DNA of 50,261 nt. Origin: Sulfurimonas sp. Lineage in GTDB: Bacteria > Campylobacterota > Campylobacteria > Campylobacterales > Sulfurimonadaceae. A program made the translations under genes and the position numbers. Location of the stretch: contig NZ_JALSKT010000043.1 of assembly GCF_026988655.1 (NCBI RefSeq), positions 1 through 50,261 on the forward strand, in the 5' to 3' direction. Below the pieces are notes generated by a model. That model searched no databases, had not been told where the DNA came from, and saw only the letters and a list, made by a program, of their open reading frames with translations. Positions within the stretch are counted from its first letter, which is position 1, and each line of letters begins with the position of its first letter. Shown piece by piece: positions 1-8,599 of this stretch.

Positions 1-117
1 TTCTGCAGGATTAGAAGTTACATCTCTACCATGAAAAAGAATAATATTGCTGTTCTACAGGGACTTAAAAGTGCTTTAGATGGAAAAGCTTACACTCCTG
101 TTGGGGTTGGGTGCTGA
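1..117 (+). mobile_element. C-terminal tail of an IS66-like transposase (partial, cut by the window edge)
   Basis: An open frame enters from the left edge and ends at a TGA at 115-117. It reads about 38 residues, including RIRSYISTMKKNN and ending TPVGVGC. The RIRSYIST(M/L)(K/R)K pattern recalls the end of IS66-type DDE transposases; this family call is from memory and only moderately sure. The repeated unit stops at 125 with GGTTAC, so the element would begin GTAACC on the other strand, which fits the 5'-GTAA ends typical of IS66 elements. An identical inverted copy lies at the right edge. Confidence 0.6.
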
Positions 118-125
118 ATGGTTAC
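4..125 (+). repeat. 122-bp terminal inverted repeat, left copy (pairs with 50140-50261)
   Basis: Positions 4-125 are the exact reverse complement of 50140-50261 by eye. Identity ends sharply at GGTTAC; the next bases differ (GTTTTATT here, AAAAAATT in the other copy read in the same sense). This is the expected picture of two copies of one insertion sequence at two sites, with both 3' ends facing the interior. The repeat probably explains why the assembled contig stops at these points. Confidence 0.9.
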
Positions 126-189
126 GTTTTATTTTAATATTTGCTTGAAGTATAAAAAAGTAATGTAGAATAAACAAATGTTGTTTTAG

Positions 190-273
190 TGGTACCAGAG
201 AGGGGATTTGAACCCCTAAGCCGTGAGGCGGCGGATTTTGAATCCGCTATGTATACCGTTCCATCACTCTGGC
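190..273 (-). tRNA. tRNA-Leu, anticodon CAA
   Basis: The minus strand folds as a class II tRNA with acceptor GCCAGAG pairing CTCTGGT, discriminator A and an encoded CCA. The anticodon stem is GCGGA/TCCGC with loop TTCAAAA, giving anticodon CAA, which reads the leucine codon TTG. The long variable arm (around CCTCACGG) is typical of leucine tRNAs. It lies between the IS tail and the flgL promoter and is transcribed away from flgL. Confidence 0.95.
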
Positions 274-350
274 GTATTTGTGTCTTGTGAGTGAAATAAT
301 AGTGACATGTTGCTTAAAAGTAAATAACATTCTGTCGATTTAGAGTTAAA

Positions 351-366
351 TGGAACTTTTATTGCT
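351..366 (+). promoter_or_regulatory. Sigma-54 (RpoN) promoter of flgL
   Basis: TGGAACTTTTATTGCT matches the sigma-54 consensus TGGCAC-N5-TTGCW with the exact spacing between the GG (352-353) and GC (364-365) pairs. It sits 48 bases before the flgL ATG. Middle flagellar hook genes in Campylobacter and Helicobacter are commonly RpoN-dependent, so the placement makes biological sense. Confidence 0.8.
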
Positions 367-413
367 ATACTTTTAATTATAGCTTGTGATTTTTTTACAA
401 ATGGAGAAATATT

Positions 414-2543
414 ATGCGTGTAACATCAAGTATGTACTACCAGAGTTTATATGGTACAAATAACCTTAAAATAAATAATGAGCTTTTTGATGTAAATAAG
501 CAAATAGCATCTGGACTAAAAATCCAATATGCGAGTGATGATGTTACGACTTTCACTAAGACAATGCAACTTGATAATGAAATGACGACTATTGGACAGA
601 TTAAAAAAAGTACAGAAAGTGGTTATAAAGTATCTAATCAGACTGACGTAGTGTTAAATGAATTTGAAACTGCGATGGATAGGACTAGAACACTTTTGTT
701 AAACGCAGCAAATGGTACCCATAGTGTCGATTCTTTAGATGCTATTGCTAATGAACTTCGAGGTTTAGAAAAACATTTCAAAAATCTTGCAAATACCTCT
801 ATAAATGGACAGTTTCTTTTCTCTGGTACAGCAGTTGATACAAAACCGATTGCTGATGATGGTACATATAAGGGCAATGACAAAACAATGAATGCTTTTT
901 TAGGTTCAAACAATCAACAACAGTATAATCTCTCTGGAGCAGATCTGTTTTTGGGTGAAGATAGCCTTGTTAAAAGAAATATCACTAGTAATGTTATCTT
1001 AGAAAATTTGAGTAAAAAAAGTTTTGATGCCTCAAATACAGATAGCGCAAACTCCATAACTATTACGACAAGTGACACTATTAGAGACTTAATGGGAGAT
1101 ACTGACAACACCAGCGATGCAGCAAATAAGCATCACTTTTATGTTAGAGGTGTCAAAAGTGACGGGACTGCGTTTAATGCGCAAATAGATAAAGCTGATG
1201 ATGATTCTGTAGAATCCCTCCTAAAAGACATCGGGAAATTGTATGGTAATACAGCAAATGTAGAAGTTGTTAACGTGGGATTGAATCCTTATGGACAGAT
1301 AACCATAGAGGACAAGATGAAAGGCTCAAGTAAGCTTGATTTTCATATGGTTGGTGCAGTTGATTTTAATCAGGCGGATGGCAATGATGAGGCTGATATA
1401 AATGATGCTGTTTATGCGGGTACACTTGGACAGATTAGTAACTTGGATGGTGGTGAAACAAATTTTGTGGAGATTATAAATCCAACTCCTCCCGCTGTTG
1501 CTAATGATTTGTATGTAAAAGAGTTTGTTAAATCACCTTATGCTTCTGGTACATCAGATATAAGTAATATTGATGGCTTGTTATATGACAGAACACAGTT
1601 TGCTCAAGATGGAGCGCAACTTAGCTCAAGTGTCGCTCAAATACTCAAAGGTTCAAATGAGTTTGCTACGCCTTCTACAAAGATTTCTGAAGTTGCAGAT
1701 CTCTCTCAAGGTACAGCAGGTACGCTTGATGGAACGCAGTTACTTCTTAGTGGAAATAAAATTGATGGAAGCGCTTTTACTCCACCTGTTCAAATAGACT
1801 TCAAAACAAGTGGTTCTACTTTTTCTTTAGATGGTGGGGCAACAAATTTTGACATCTATGATATGGATTCAAATGGACGTAAGGCAGTTCCAGCAGACGA
1901 GATGACATATCAACAACTTATGGATGTAATCAATATGTCTATGACAAACAGTTTGCCAGCTGCTAATACAGCAACAGACTATGATAATGCGGTTACTTCA
2001 TCCAACACCTCGGCAAATACTTATTTGACATATGATGGAAAAATTGCTTTTACAGATTTGTTGGCAAATACGACCCAAGCTACTATCTCTTTATATGATG
2101 CAAATAGTGGCGACTTTAATGCTTCAGCATCTGCTCTTTCTTTTAATGCAAATAATGCGTTAACAATTGTTGATCCAAAAACAGATTTTTTTAAAAACCT
2201 AAACGATGCAATTACTGCAGTAGAAGATCATAAACTTTACCCAGACACTTCTAGTGGTGATTTGCGAAATACAGGGATAGAAAATGCACTTACAATGTTG
2301 GATAAATTACAGTCACATATCTCAAGAGAGCATGCAAAAGTCGGTGCGCAATCAAATACATTGACAAACTCTTTAGAGAGAACAAGCTTGCTAGAAATCA
2401 GTACTATGACTTTGCGTTCTGATGTTGTAGATACAGATTTAGCTGAAGCTTCATTAAAGTTGAACCAACTGACACTTAATTATCAGGCTATGCTCTCAAC
2501 TGTAGGAAAAGTGTCAAAATTGAGTTTAGTTAACTACCTATAA
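414..2543 (+). CDS. flgL: Flagellar hook-associated protein 3 (FlgL, hook-filament junction)
   Basis: FlgL forms the second junction ring between the flagellar hook and the filament and is exported by the flagellar type III system. The N-terminus (MRVTSSMYYQSLYG, then coiled-coil-like helices to about residue 140 with QIASGLKIQYASDD) and the C-terminus (about 625-709, with LNQLTLNYQAMLSTVGKVSKLSLVNYL) are flagellin-type D0/D1 helices. The roughly 480-residue Ser/Thr/Asn/Asp-rich middle is a surface-exposed variable region. At 709 residues it is far longer than enteric FlgL (about 317) but in the range of Campylobacter FlgL. GGAGAA lies just before the ATG. A well-spaced sigma-54 promoter stands upstream and the gene appears monocistronic. 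Confidence 0.9.
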   Translation: MRVTSSMYYQSLYGTNNLKINNELFDVNKQIASGLKIQYASDDVTTFTKTMQLDNEMTTIGQIKKSTESGYKVSNQTDVVLNEFETAMDRTRTLLLNAANGTHSVDSLDAIANELRGLEKHFKNLANTSINGQFLFSGTAVDTKPIADDGTYKGNDKTMNAFLGSNNQQQYNLSGADLFLGEDSLVKRNITSNVILENLSKKSFDASNTDSANSITITTSDTIRDLMGDTDNTSDAANKHHFYVRGVKSDGTAFNAQIDKADDDSVESLLKDIGKLYGNTANVEVVNVGLNPYGQITIEDKMKGSSKLDFHMVGAVDFNQADGNDEADINDAVYAGTLGQISNLDGGETNFVEIINPTPPAVANDLYVKEFVKSPYASGTSDISNIDGLLYDRTQFAQDGAQLSSSVAQILKGSNEFATPSTKISEVADLSQGTAGTLDGTQLLLSGNKIDGSAFTPPVQIDFKTSGSTFSLDGGATNFDIYDMDSNGRKAVPADEMTYQQLMDVINMSMTNSLPAANTATDYDNAVTSSNTSANTYLTYDGKIAFTDLLANTTQATISLYDANSGDFNASASALSFNANNALTIVDPKTDFFKNLNDAITAVEDHKLYPDTSSGDLRNTGIENALTMLDKLQSHISREHAKVGAQSNTLTNSLERTSLLEISTMTLRSDVVDTDLAEASLKLNQLTLNYQAMLSTVGKVSKLSLVNYL

Positions 2544-2601
2544 ATATTTTTAGCTATACTTCTTTTTTTATATATTACTTACATTTGAAAGGTTTACACT
2601 C

Positions 2602-4803
2602 TTGAAAGATACGTTCTTTATTATATTTTTTGGTCTTTTAATCTACTTTGGTTTTTCTACAATTTTTGGCGACACTGGTCTTATGGGTAGTTTTGGTTCA
2701 ACTTTTGCAACGTATAACAAACTTTATTTTGGTTATGTTGCTTTTGTTTGGCTCTTTATTCTCCTTGTGCCTTTATATTTTTTATATAAAAAAAGTTCAT
2801 TTTCTTTTCGTTCTTCTGAACTTCTAGTTGCATCATTTTTAATATTTTACTCCTTTTTACTTGCGCAGGCACTTTTAGTCCATAATGACTTGCGCGGTAA
2901 ATTTGGTGCTGATTTTGTTGATTTTCTTTCTCCTTATATTGGGCTATTTGGACTTTGGGTTTTTTGGTTTATTATTACGGCAGTTTCTATCGTTATTGTA
3001 GCTGATAAAAATAGTTCTGAAATAGTTGCGTATTTTATAGGATTAATAAAAGATAAAACACCCACAGTTTCACTTCCTAAAAAAGAGAAGTCAAACGCAG
3101 TAACTGAAATGAAACAAACTAAAAAAGAGAGAAAAAAGAAGCTTTCTAAAGAAGTAGAGAAAGTAACTCCAGAACTTATTGATGAAGAGGAGATAGATAA
3201 ACCTACTTATCTTAGAAAACAAGAAACAGAGCAAGAAGAAGTTCATATAGTAGAAGAAGAACAAGAAGAAAGGAAAGAACAAAAAAATCTACTTGATATT
3301 GCTTCAGAAGTAAAAGAACATAAAAATGCAATCATCGTAGAAGAGCTAGAAGAAAATGCAAAATTACTTGCTACAATAGACAAAGGTAAGGTAGAAAAAC
3401 CAAAAAATTTCAAACTTCCTTCTGTTGACTTTTTACAAAAACCTACAAAAGGTAAAAAAAATATTGATGAAAGTGAAATTGATGCAAAAATTCAGCATCT
3501 TATAGAAAAACTTGCTCACTTTAAAATCAATGGTGATGTTGTGCGAACATATGCAGGTCCTGTTGTCTCTACTTTTGAGTTTAAACCTGCTGCAAACGTA
3601 AAAGTTAGTAAGATTTTAAATCTTCAAGATGACCTAGCTATGGCACTCTCAGCTGAAACTATCCGTATTCAAGCACCTATTCCAGGCAAAGATGTAGTAG
3701 GTATTGAAATACCTAACGAGACTGTAGATACTATCTATTTACGCGAAATTTTAGACGATAAACTTTTTAAAGATTCTTCTTCTCCTCTAACTATGGCACT
3801 GGGTAAAGATATTGTTGGAAAACCTTTTGTTACAGACCTTAAAAAATTGCCACACTTACTTATAGCTGGTACAACGGGAAGTGGAAAAAGTGTAGGTATC
3901 AATGCAATGATTTTGTCATTGCTTTATAAAAATTCACCCGATCAATTGCGTTTACTTATGATAGATCCAAAAATGCTTGAATTTTCAACATACAATGACA
4001 TTCCACATCTTTTGACACCTGTCATCACAAAACCAAAGCAAGCTATTGCAGCACTCAATAATATGGTAGCCGAGATGGAACGTCGTTATGAATTAATGGC
4101 AGAGACAAGAACGAAAAACATTGAAAACTATAATGAAAAGATAAAAAAAGAAAATGGAGAACATTTTCCTTATATTGTCGTCATTATAGATGAACTTGCT
4201 GACTTGATGATGACAAGTGGGAAAGATGTGGAAGTCTCCATTGCACGGCTTGCGCAAAAGTCTCGTGCCTGTGGTATCCATCTTATCGTTGCAACACAGC
4301 GTCCTTCTGTTGATGTAGTTACAGGACTCATTAAGGCTAATCTACCATCTCGAATATCCTACAGAGTTGGACAAAAAGTTGACTCAAAAATCATCCTCGA
4401 TCAAATGGGGGCAGAGTCACTTTTAGGACGTGGGGATATGCTTTTTACTCCTCCAGGTTCAACAGGACTTGTACGTTTACATGCTCCATGGGCAACCGAA
4501 GAAGAGATAGAAAAGATAGTCGAATTCATAAAAGCACAACGTGAACCTAATTATGATAAAAGCTTTTTAGTAGAAGAAAGTGAAAGTAGTTCAAAAACAG
4601 GCAACAGTGAAAGTTATGAAGAACTTGATGAACTCTATGAAGATGCTAAAAATGTTGTCTTAACAGATAGAAAAACTTCTATATCTTACTTACAAAGAAA
4701 ACTTCAAATAGGATATAACCGTTCAGCAAGAGTTGTTGAACAACTTGAACAAGAGGGTATACTTTCTGCACCAAATGCAAAGGGTATAAGAGAGATTCTC
4801 TAA
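2602..4803 (+). CDS. ftsK: DNA translocase FtsK
   Basis: FtsK pumps chromosome dimers and termini through the division septum. The N-terminal 140 residues hold about four membrane segments. A Lys/Glu-rich linker (roughly 150-290) follows, then the RecA-like motor with Walker A GTTGSGKS (about 423-431) and Walker B VVIIDELADLM (about 524-535). A C-terminal winged-helix gamma domain (about 674-733, SISYLQRKLQIGYNRSARVVEQLE) reads the KOPS guide sequences. At 733 residues it is a short-linker FtsK. The start is TTG with AAGG about ten bases upstream and a likely TATACT -10 at 2555-2560. The next gene overlaps its stop by one base. Confidence 0.95.
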   Translation: MKDTFFIIFFGLLIYFGFSTIFGDTGLMGSFGSTFATYNKLYFGYVAFVWLFILLVPLYFLYKKSSFSFRSSELLVASFLIFYSFLLAQALLVHNDLRGKFGADFVDFLSPYIGLFGLWVFWFIITAVSIVIVADKNSSEIVAYFIGLIKDKTPTVSLPKKEKSNAVTEMKQTKKERKKKLSKEVEKVTPELIDEEEIDKPTYLRKQETEQEEVHIVEEEQEERKEQKNLLDIASEVKEHKNAIIVEELEENAKLLATIDKGKVEKPKNFKLPSVDFLQKPTKGKKNIDESEIDAKIQHLIEKLAHFKINGDVVRTYAGPVVSTFEFKPAANVKVSKILNLQDDLAMALSAETIRIQAPIPGKDVVGIEIPNETVDTIYLREILDDKLFKDSSSPLTMALGKDIVGKPFVTDLKKLPHLLIAGTTGSGKSVGINAMILSLLYKNSPDQLRLLMIDPKMLEFSTYNDIPHLLTPVITKPKQAIAALNNMVAEMERRYELMAETRTKNIENYNEKIKKENGEHFPYIVVIIDELADLMMTSGKDVEVSIARLAQKSRACGIHLIVATQRPSVDVVTGLIKANLPSRISYRVGQKVDSKIILDQMGAESLLGRGDMLFTPPGSTGLVRLHAPWATEEEIEKIVEFIKAQREPNYDKSFLVEESESSSKTGNSESYEELDELYEDAKNVVLTDRKTSISYLQRKLQIGYNRSARVVEQLEQEGILSAPNAKGIREIL

Positions 4804-5195
4804 TGCCAAAACCTCTTTTTGTTTTCACACAGTATAAGAACTCTTTTAGTGTACATATTCCTAATTTGGAAGAACTTTCAGTAGAACAAATTAAACAAAG
4901 TCAAGATTTTGTTCAGCAGAGGCATGGATATTTTGACTTTAGTACTTACTCGTTTAGCATTCAAAAAAAAATCAATTTTGAAGAATTTAGTAAGATTGTG
5001 CTGTTGAGTGAGTTAAATGCAATAATGCAAGAAAATAAAACAATAGTAAAAAGTATGCAAAAAATCTCTTTTGGTAAATATAAAGGCTTACTCTACAGTG
5101 AGTTGCCTGACTCATACTTAAAATGGCTCAAAACAAACTACATGGGTAGAGAAAGAGAGGAAATAGCTCTTGAAATTCAAAGTCGTGGGTTGTGA
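4803..5195 (+). CDS. Small protein with C-terminal DUF3820-like segment
   Basis: I do not recognise a named gene. The last 45 residues, starting SFGKYKGLLYSELPDSYLKW, match the pattern of DUF3820 (FGKYKG...LP..YL.W), a short domain of unknown function that also occurs next to nuclease domains. The first 85 residues are unassigned, with no signal peptide or membrane segment. Its ATG overlaps the ftsK stop (TAATG), so it is translationally coupled to ftsK. A DNA-related role is possible from that coupling, but this is inference only. Confidence 0.65.
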   Translation: MPKPLFVFTQYKNSFSVHIPNLEELSVEQIKQSQDFVQQRHGYFDFSTYSFSIQKKINFEEFSKIVLLSELNAIMQENKTIVKSMQKISFGKYKGLLYSELPDSYLKWLKTNYMGREREEIALEIQSRGL

Positions 5196-5284
5196 TCTGT
5201 TACAAATCAACACACAATCAAAATAAATTTAACTATAGGTGTTTATATAAGTAACACTATAAAAAAGCTAGCTCTACTTTAGGA

Positions 5285-5290
5285 TATAAT
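5285..5290 (+). promoter_or_regulatory. Likely -10 box of acnB
   Basis: A perfect TATAAT, preceded by GGA and AT-rich DNA without an evident -35 box, as is usual for Campylobacterota housekeeping promoters. It lies 34 bases before the acnB ATG. Confidence 0.55.
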
Positions 5291-5323
5291 ACTAGCAAAA
5301 TAAATTTAAAACTAGGAATTGCA

Positions 5324-7909
5324 ATGGCATTTTTAAAAGACTATCAAGCACACGTAAAAGAAAGAGAGGCACTAGGTGTTCCTCCTTTACCACTTTCTGC
5401 TGAACAAACAGCAGAGTTAATAGAACTTATTAAGGCAGACTGTACGGATGAGCTATTAGATTTATTAAAAAATCGTGTGGCACCAGGTGTTGATGATGCA
5501 GCGCAAGTAAAAGCAGCATTTTTAAATGATATTGTAACTGAGAAGATTAGCGTTTCTTGTATCTCTCCTGTTGAAGCAGTTGAAATTCTAGGTATGATGC
5601 TAGGTGGCTTTAATGTACTTCCATTGGTACACGCGTTAACTTCTTCAAACCAAGAAGTTGTTGATGCTGCAGTCAAAGCTTTAAGTAAAACACTTTTAGT
5701 TTATGATGCATTTAATGATGTTGAGAAACTTCATAAAGAAGGGAATACGCACGCTACTAAAGTGTTGACTTCATGGGCAAATGCAGAATGGTTTACTTCT
5801 AAAGAGCCAATCCCTGAAGAGATGACAGTAACTGTTTATAAAGTTCCAGGTGAAACAAATACTGATGATTTATCTCCAGCATCTGAAGCATTTACTCGTT
5901 CAGATATTCCTTTACACGCAAACTCATTACTTATTAACAGAATGGAAAAACCATTAGAGACTCTTGCTGAGTTAAAGAAAAAAGGTCATCCAATCGCTTA
6001 TGTTGGTGATGTTGTTGGTACTGGTTCTTCTCGTAAATCAGGTGTTAACTCTGTTCAATGGCATATTGGTGTAGATATTCCAGGCGTGCCAAATAAACGT
6101 ACTGGTGGTGTTGTTATTGGTTCTACTATTGCTCCAATTTTCTTTGCTACTTGTGAAGATTCAGGTGCACTTCCACTAGAGATGGATGTTTCTTCTATGG
6201 AAACTGGTGATGTTTTAACTCTTTATCCATATAAAGGTGAAGCTAAAATTAATGGTAAAACAGTTGCTACATTTAAGTTAAATCCTAACACTATCACAGA
6301 TGAAGTACAAGCTGGTGGGCGTGTACCATTAATCGTTGGTCGTGGTCTTACTTCTAAAGCTCGTTCAGTTCTTGGCATGGGACCAACTGATATATTCTTA
6401 ACTGCAGATCAACCAGCTGATACAGGAAAAGGGTATACTCTTGCTCAAAAAATGGTTGGGAAAGCTTCAGGTTTAGACGGTGTTCGTCCAGGTATGTATG
6501 TAGAGCCTGAGATGACTACAGTTGGTTCTCAAGATACAACTGGTCCTATGACTCGTGATGAGATTAAAGAGCTCGCAGCATTAGGTTTTAATGCTGATTT
6601 AGTACTTCAAACTTTTTGTCATACAGCAGCATACCCAAAACCATCAGATGTAGTAATGCAACATACATTACCTGACTTTATCTCAAAACGTTCAGGTGTT
6701 GCTTTACGTCCAGGTGATGGTGTTATCCACTCTTGGTTAAATAGAATGGCTCTTCCGGACACTGTAGGAACTGGTGCTGATAGTCATACACGTTTTCCTA
6801 TAGGTATCTCTTTTCCAGCTGGATCTGGTGCTGTTGCATTTGCTGCAGTTACTGGTTCTATGCCATTAACTATGCCTGAGTCAGTTCTCGTACGTTTTAA
6901 AGGTGAAATGCAACCTGGTATCACTTTACGTGACCTTGTAAATGCTATTCCTTATCAAGCGATTAAAGATGGTCTTTTAACTGTTCCAAAAGCTGGAAAA
7001 ATCAATATTTTTGCTGGTCGTATTTTAGAAATTGAAGGTTTACCAGATCTTAAAGCAGAGCAAGCATTTGAGCTATCTGATGCATCTGCTGAGCGTTCAG
7101 CTGCTGCTTGTACTGTTTTATTAAATGAAGAGCCAGTTATTGAATACCTTAAATCAAATGTAGCACTATTAGAAGCTATGGTTGAAGATGGATATCAAGA
7201 TAAAACTACACTTGAACGTCGTATTGGTAAGATGAAAGATTGGTTGGCTAAACCTTCACTCATGAAACCTGATGCTGATGCTGAATATGCAGCAGTAATC
7301 GAAATCGACCTTAACACAATTACTGAACCTATTTTAGCGTGTCCAAATGATCCAGATAATGTTAAATTATTATCTGAAGTTGCTGGCACGAAAATTGATG
7401 AAGTATTTTTAGGTTCTTGTATGACCAACATCGGTCACTATCGTGCAGCCGGTGAAGTTATGCGTGGAGAGACTGGACATAATGTTGAAAAATTCTGGAT
7501 TGTTCCACCAACTCGTATGGATGAACAACAACTTATCAACGAAGGTTACTATGATGTTTATAAAGGTATTAAAGCACAAACAGAAGTTCCTGGTTGTTCT
7601 TTATGTATGGGGAATCAAGCATCAGCTCGTGAAGGTTCTACAGTATTTTCAACATCAACTCGTAACTTTGATAACCGTTTAGGTAAAGGAACACAAGTTT
7701 ATCTCGGCTCTGCAGAACTTGCTGCAGTATGTGCTAAATTAGGTCGTATTCCTACAGTTGAAGAGTATATGGATGTTGTTCCTGCAAAATTGGCTGGTAA
7801 AGAAGATCAAGTATATAAATACCTTAACTTTAATGAAATTAAAGATTATCACCTTCAAGATCGTGAAGTTGCAGAAAAGAAATATGGTATAACTGTTAAA
7901 CCAGTATAA
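5324..7909 (+). CDS. acnB: Aconitate hydratase B (2-methylisocitrate dehydratase)
   Basis: AcnB interconverts citrate and isocitrate through cis-aconitate using a [4Fe-4S] cluster. At 861 residues it has the AcnB architecture: an N-terminal HEAT-like domain, then the swivelling domain ([20 protein letters not shown], about 227-247) placed before the catalytic core, which is the reverse of AcnA. The three cluster cysteines are visible as FLGSC (about 699) and PGCSLCMG (about 758 and 761). AGGAATTGCA precedes the ATG. The gene stands alone but shares the window with icd, mdh, fumC, sucCD and oor. In autotrophic Campylobacterota it serves the reductive TCA cycle. Confidence 0.97.
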   Translation: MAFLKDYQAHVKEREALGVPPLPLSAEQTAELIELIKADCTDELLDLLKNRVAPGVDDAAQVKAAFLNDIVTEKISVSCISPVEAVEILGMMLGGFNVLPLVHALTSSNQEVVDAAVKALSKTLLVYDAFNDVEKLHKEGNTHATKVLTSWANAEWFTSKEPIPEEMTVTVYKVPGETNTDDLSPASEAFTRSDIPLHANSLLINRMEKPLETLAELKKKGHPIAYVGDVVGTGSSRKSGVNSVQWHIGVDIPGVPNKRTGGVVIGSTIAPIFFATCEDSGALPLEMDVSSMETGDVLTLYPYKGEAKINGKTVATFKLNPNTITDEVQAGGRVPLIVGRGLTSKARSVLGMGPTDIFLTADQPADTGKGYTLAQKMVGKASGLDGVRPGMYVEPEMTTVGSQDTTGPMTRDEIKELAALGFNADLVLQTFCHTAAYPKPSDVVMQHTLPDFISKRSGVALRPGDGVIHSWLNRMALPDTVGTGADSHTRFPIGISFPAGSGAVAFAAVTGSMPLTMPESVLVRFKGEMQPGITLRDLVNAIPYQAIKDGLLTVPKAGKINIFAGRILEIEGLPDLKAEQAFELSDASAERSAAACTVLLNEEPVIEYLKSNVALLEAMVEDGYQDKTTLERRIGKMKDWLAKPSLMKPDADAEYAAVIEIDLNTITEPILACPNDPDNVKLLSEVAGTKIDEVFLGSCMTNIGHYRAAGEVMRGETGHNVEKFWIVPPTRMDEQQLINEGYYDVYKGIKAQTEVPGCSLCMGNQASAREGSTVFSTSTRNFDNRLGKGTQVYLGSAELAAVCAKLGRIPTVEEYMDVVPAKLAGKEDQVYKYLNFNEIKDYHLQDREVAEKKYGITVKPV

Positions 7910-7919
7910 TCTACATATG

Positions 7920-7947
7920 TTTACAGATAGATTTTTCTATCTGTAAA
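7920..7947. terminator. Hairpin between convergent acnB and lolA
   Basis: A perfect 12-bp stem (TTTACAGATAGA against TCTATCTGTAAA) with a TTTT loop lies in the 43-base gap between the two convergent genes. AT-rich flanks suggest it ends transcription in both directions, although there is no long T-run. Confidence 0.6.
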
Positions 7948-7952
7948 TTAAT

Positions 7953-8468
7953 TTACTCTCTTATAATATCAAAGTCAGTAGGGATATTTGGAATAAATAA
8001 TTTTTTTTCTATAACGCTATTTTGATTTTGATTTTTAAATACTATCTCGACATTATTCTCAAATTCATCTTTGTATGAAATTCTTTCAATAATATCATTT
8101 TTTATTTCAATTGTATATTTTGTATTTCTAAAACTAGCAATATAGATACCTTTGCCTTTTTTTTCTGCATTTTTAATAAGTGTAAAAATATCAAAATTTG
8201 TACTCAATTTTTTTATGATAGCCTGTTCAAGATCTGGTTCAATGACTACTACTTTGTTTGGTAAAATAAAGACTTGTTTATTGATAGGGTTTTTATACTC
8301 CCATAAGGCGTACTGGGGTTTTGCCGCTTTTATATGCCCATTATATTTGATTACTTTATTATTGTCATCTTTAATATTTTGAATAAAATCTGCATCAAAA
8401 TATTGCAAATTTTCTATACTCGCATAGCAATTAAGTGCTAAAATTGTTGAGAGAAATAATTTTTTCAT
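7953..8468 (-). CDS. lolA: Outer-membrane lipoprotein carrier protein LolA
   Basis: LolA is the periplasmic chaperone that takes lipoproteins released by the LolCDE transporter to the outer membrane. The 171-residue product has a signal peptide (MKKLFLSTILALNCYA), the FxADFxQ opening (YFDADFIQNIKDDN), and the YNGHIKAAKPQYALWEYKNP segment typical of LolA beta strands. AAAGGAT precedes the ATG. It is divergent from secA, and a LolC/E-type permease gene follows secA, so the lipoprotein route is clustered here. Confidence 0.88.
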   Translation of the reverse strand: MKKLFLSTILALNCYASIENLQYFDADFIQNIKDDNNKVIKYNGHIKAAKPQYALWEYKNPINKQVFILPNKVVVIEPDLEQAIIKKLSTNFDIFTLIKNAEKKGKGIYIASFRNTKYTIEIKNDIIERISYKDEFENNVEIVFKNQNQNSVIEKKLFIPNIPTDFDIIRE

Positions 8469-8599
8469 TTACATCCTTTAGGCGGAAATTATAGCAAATT
8501 ATTCATTTATACTAATTATTATATTTAATGTGATAAAATAAGAACAATTTCAATGATTACTATATGCTATATTATATAGTATCAGACATAAGGTTGCAA

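Noticed and set aside
8564-8599. Upstream in-frame ATG of secA adding 12 residues
   Set aside because: SecA proteins start MLQAFM..., a good AAGG precedes ATG 8600, and the earlier ATG has no ribosome binding site.
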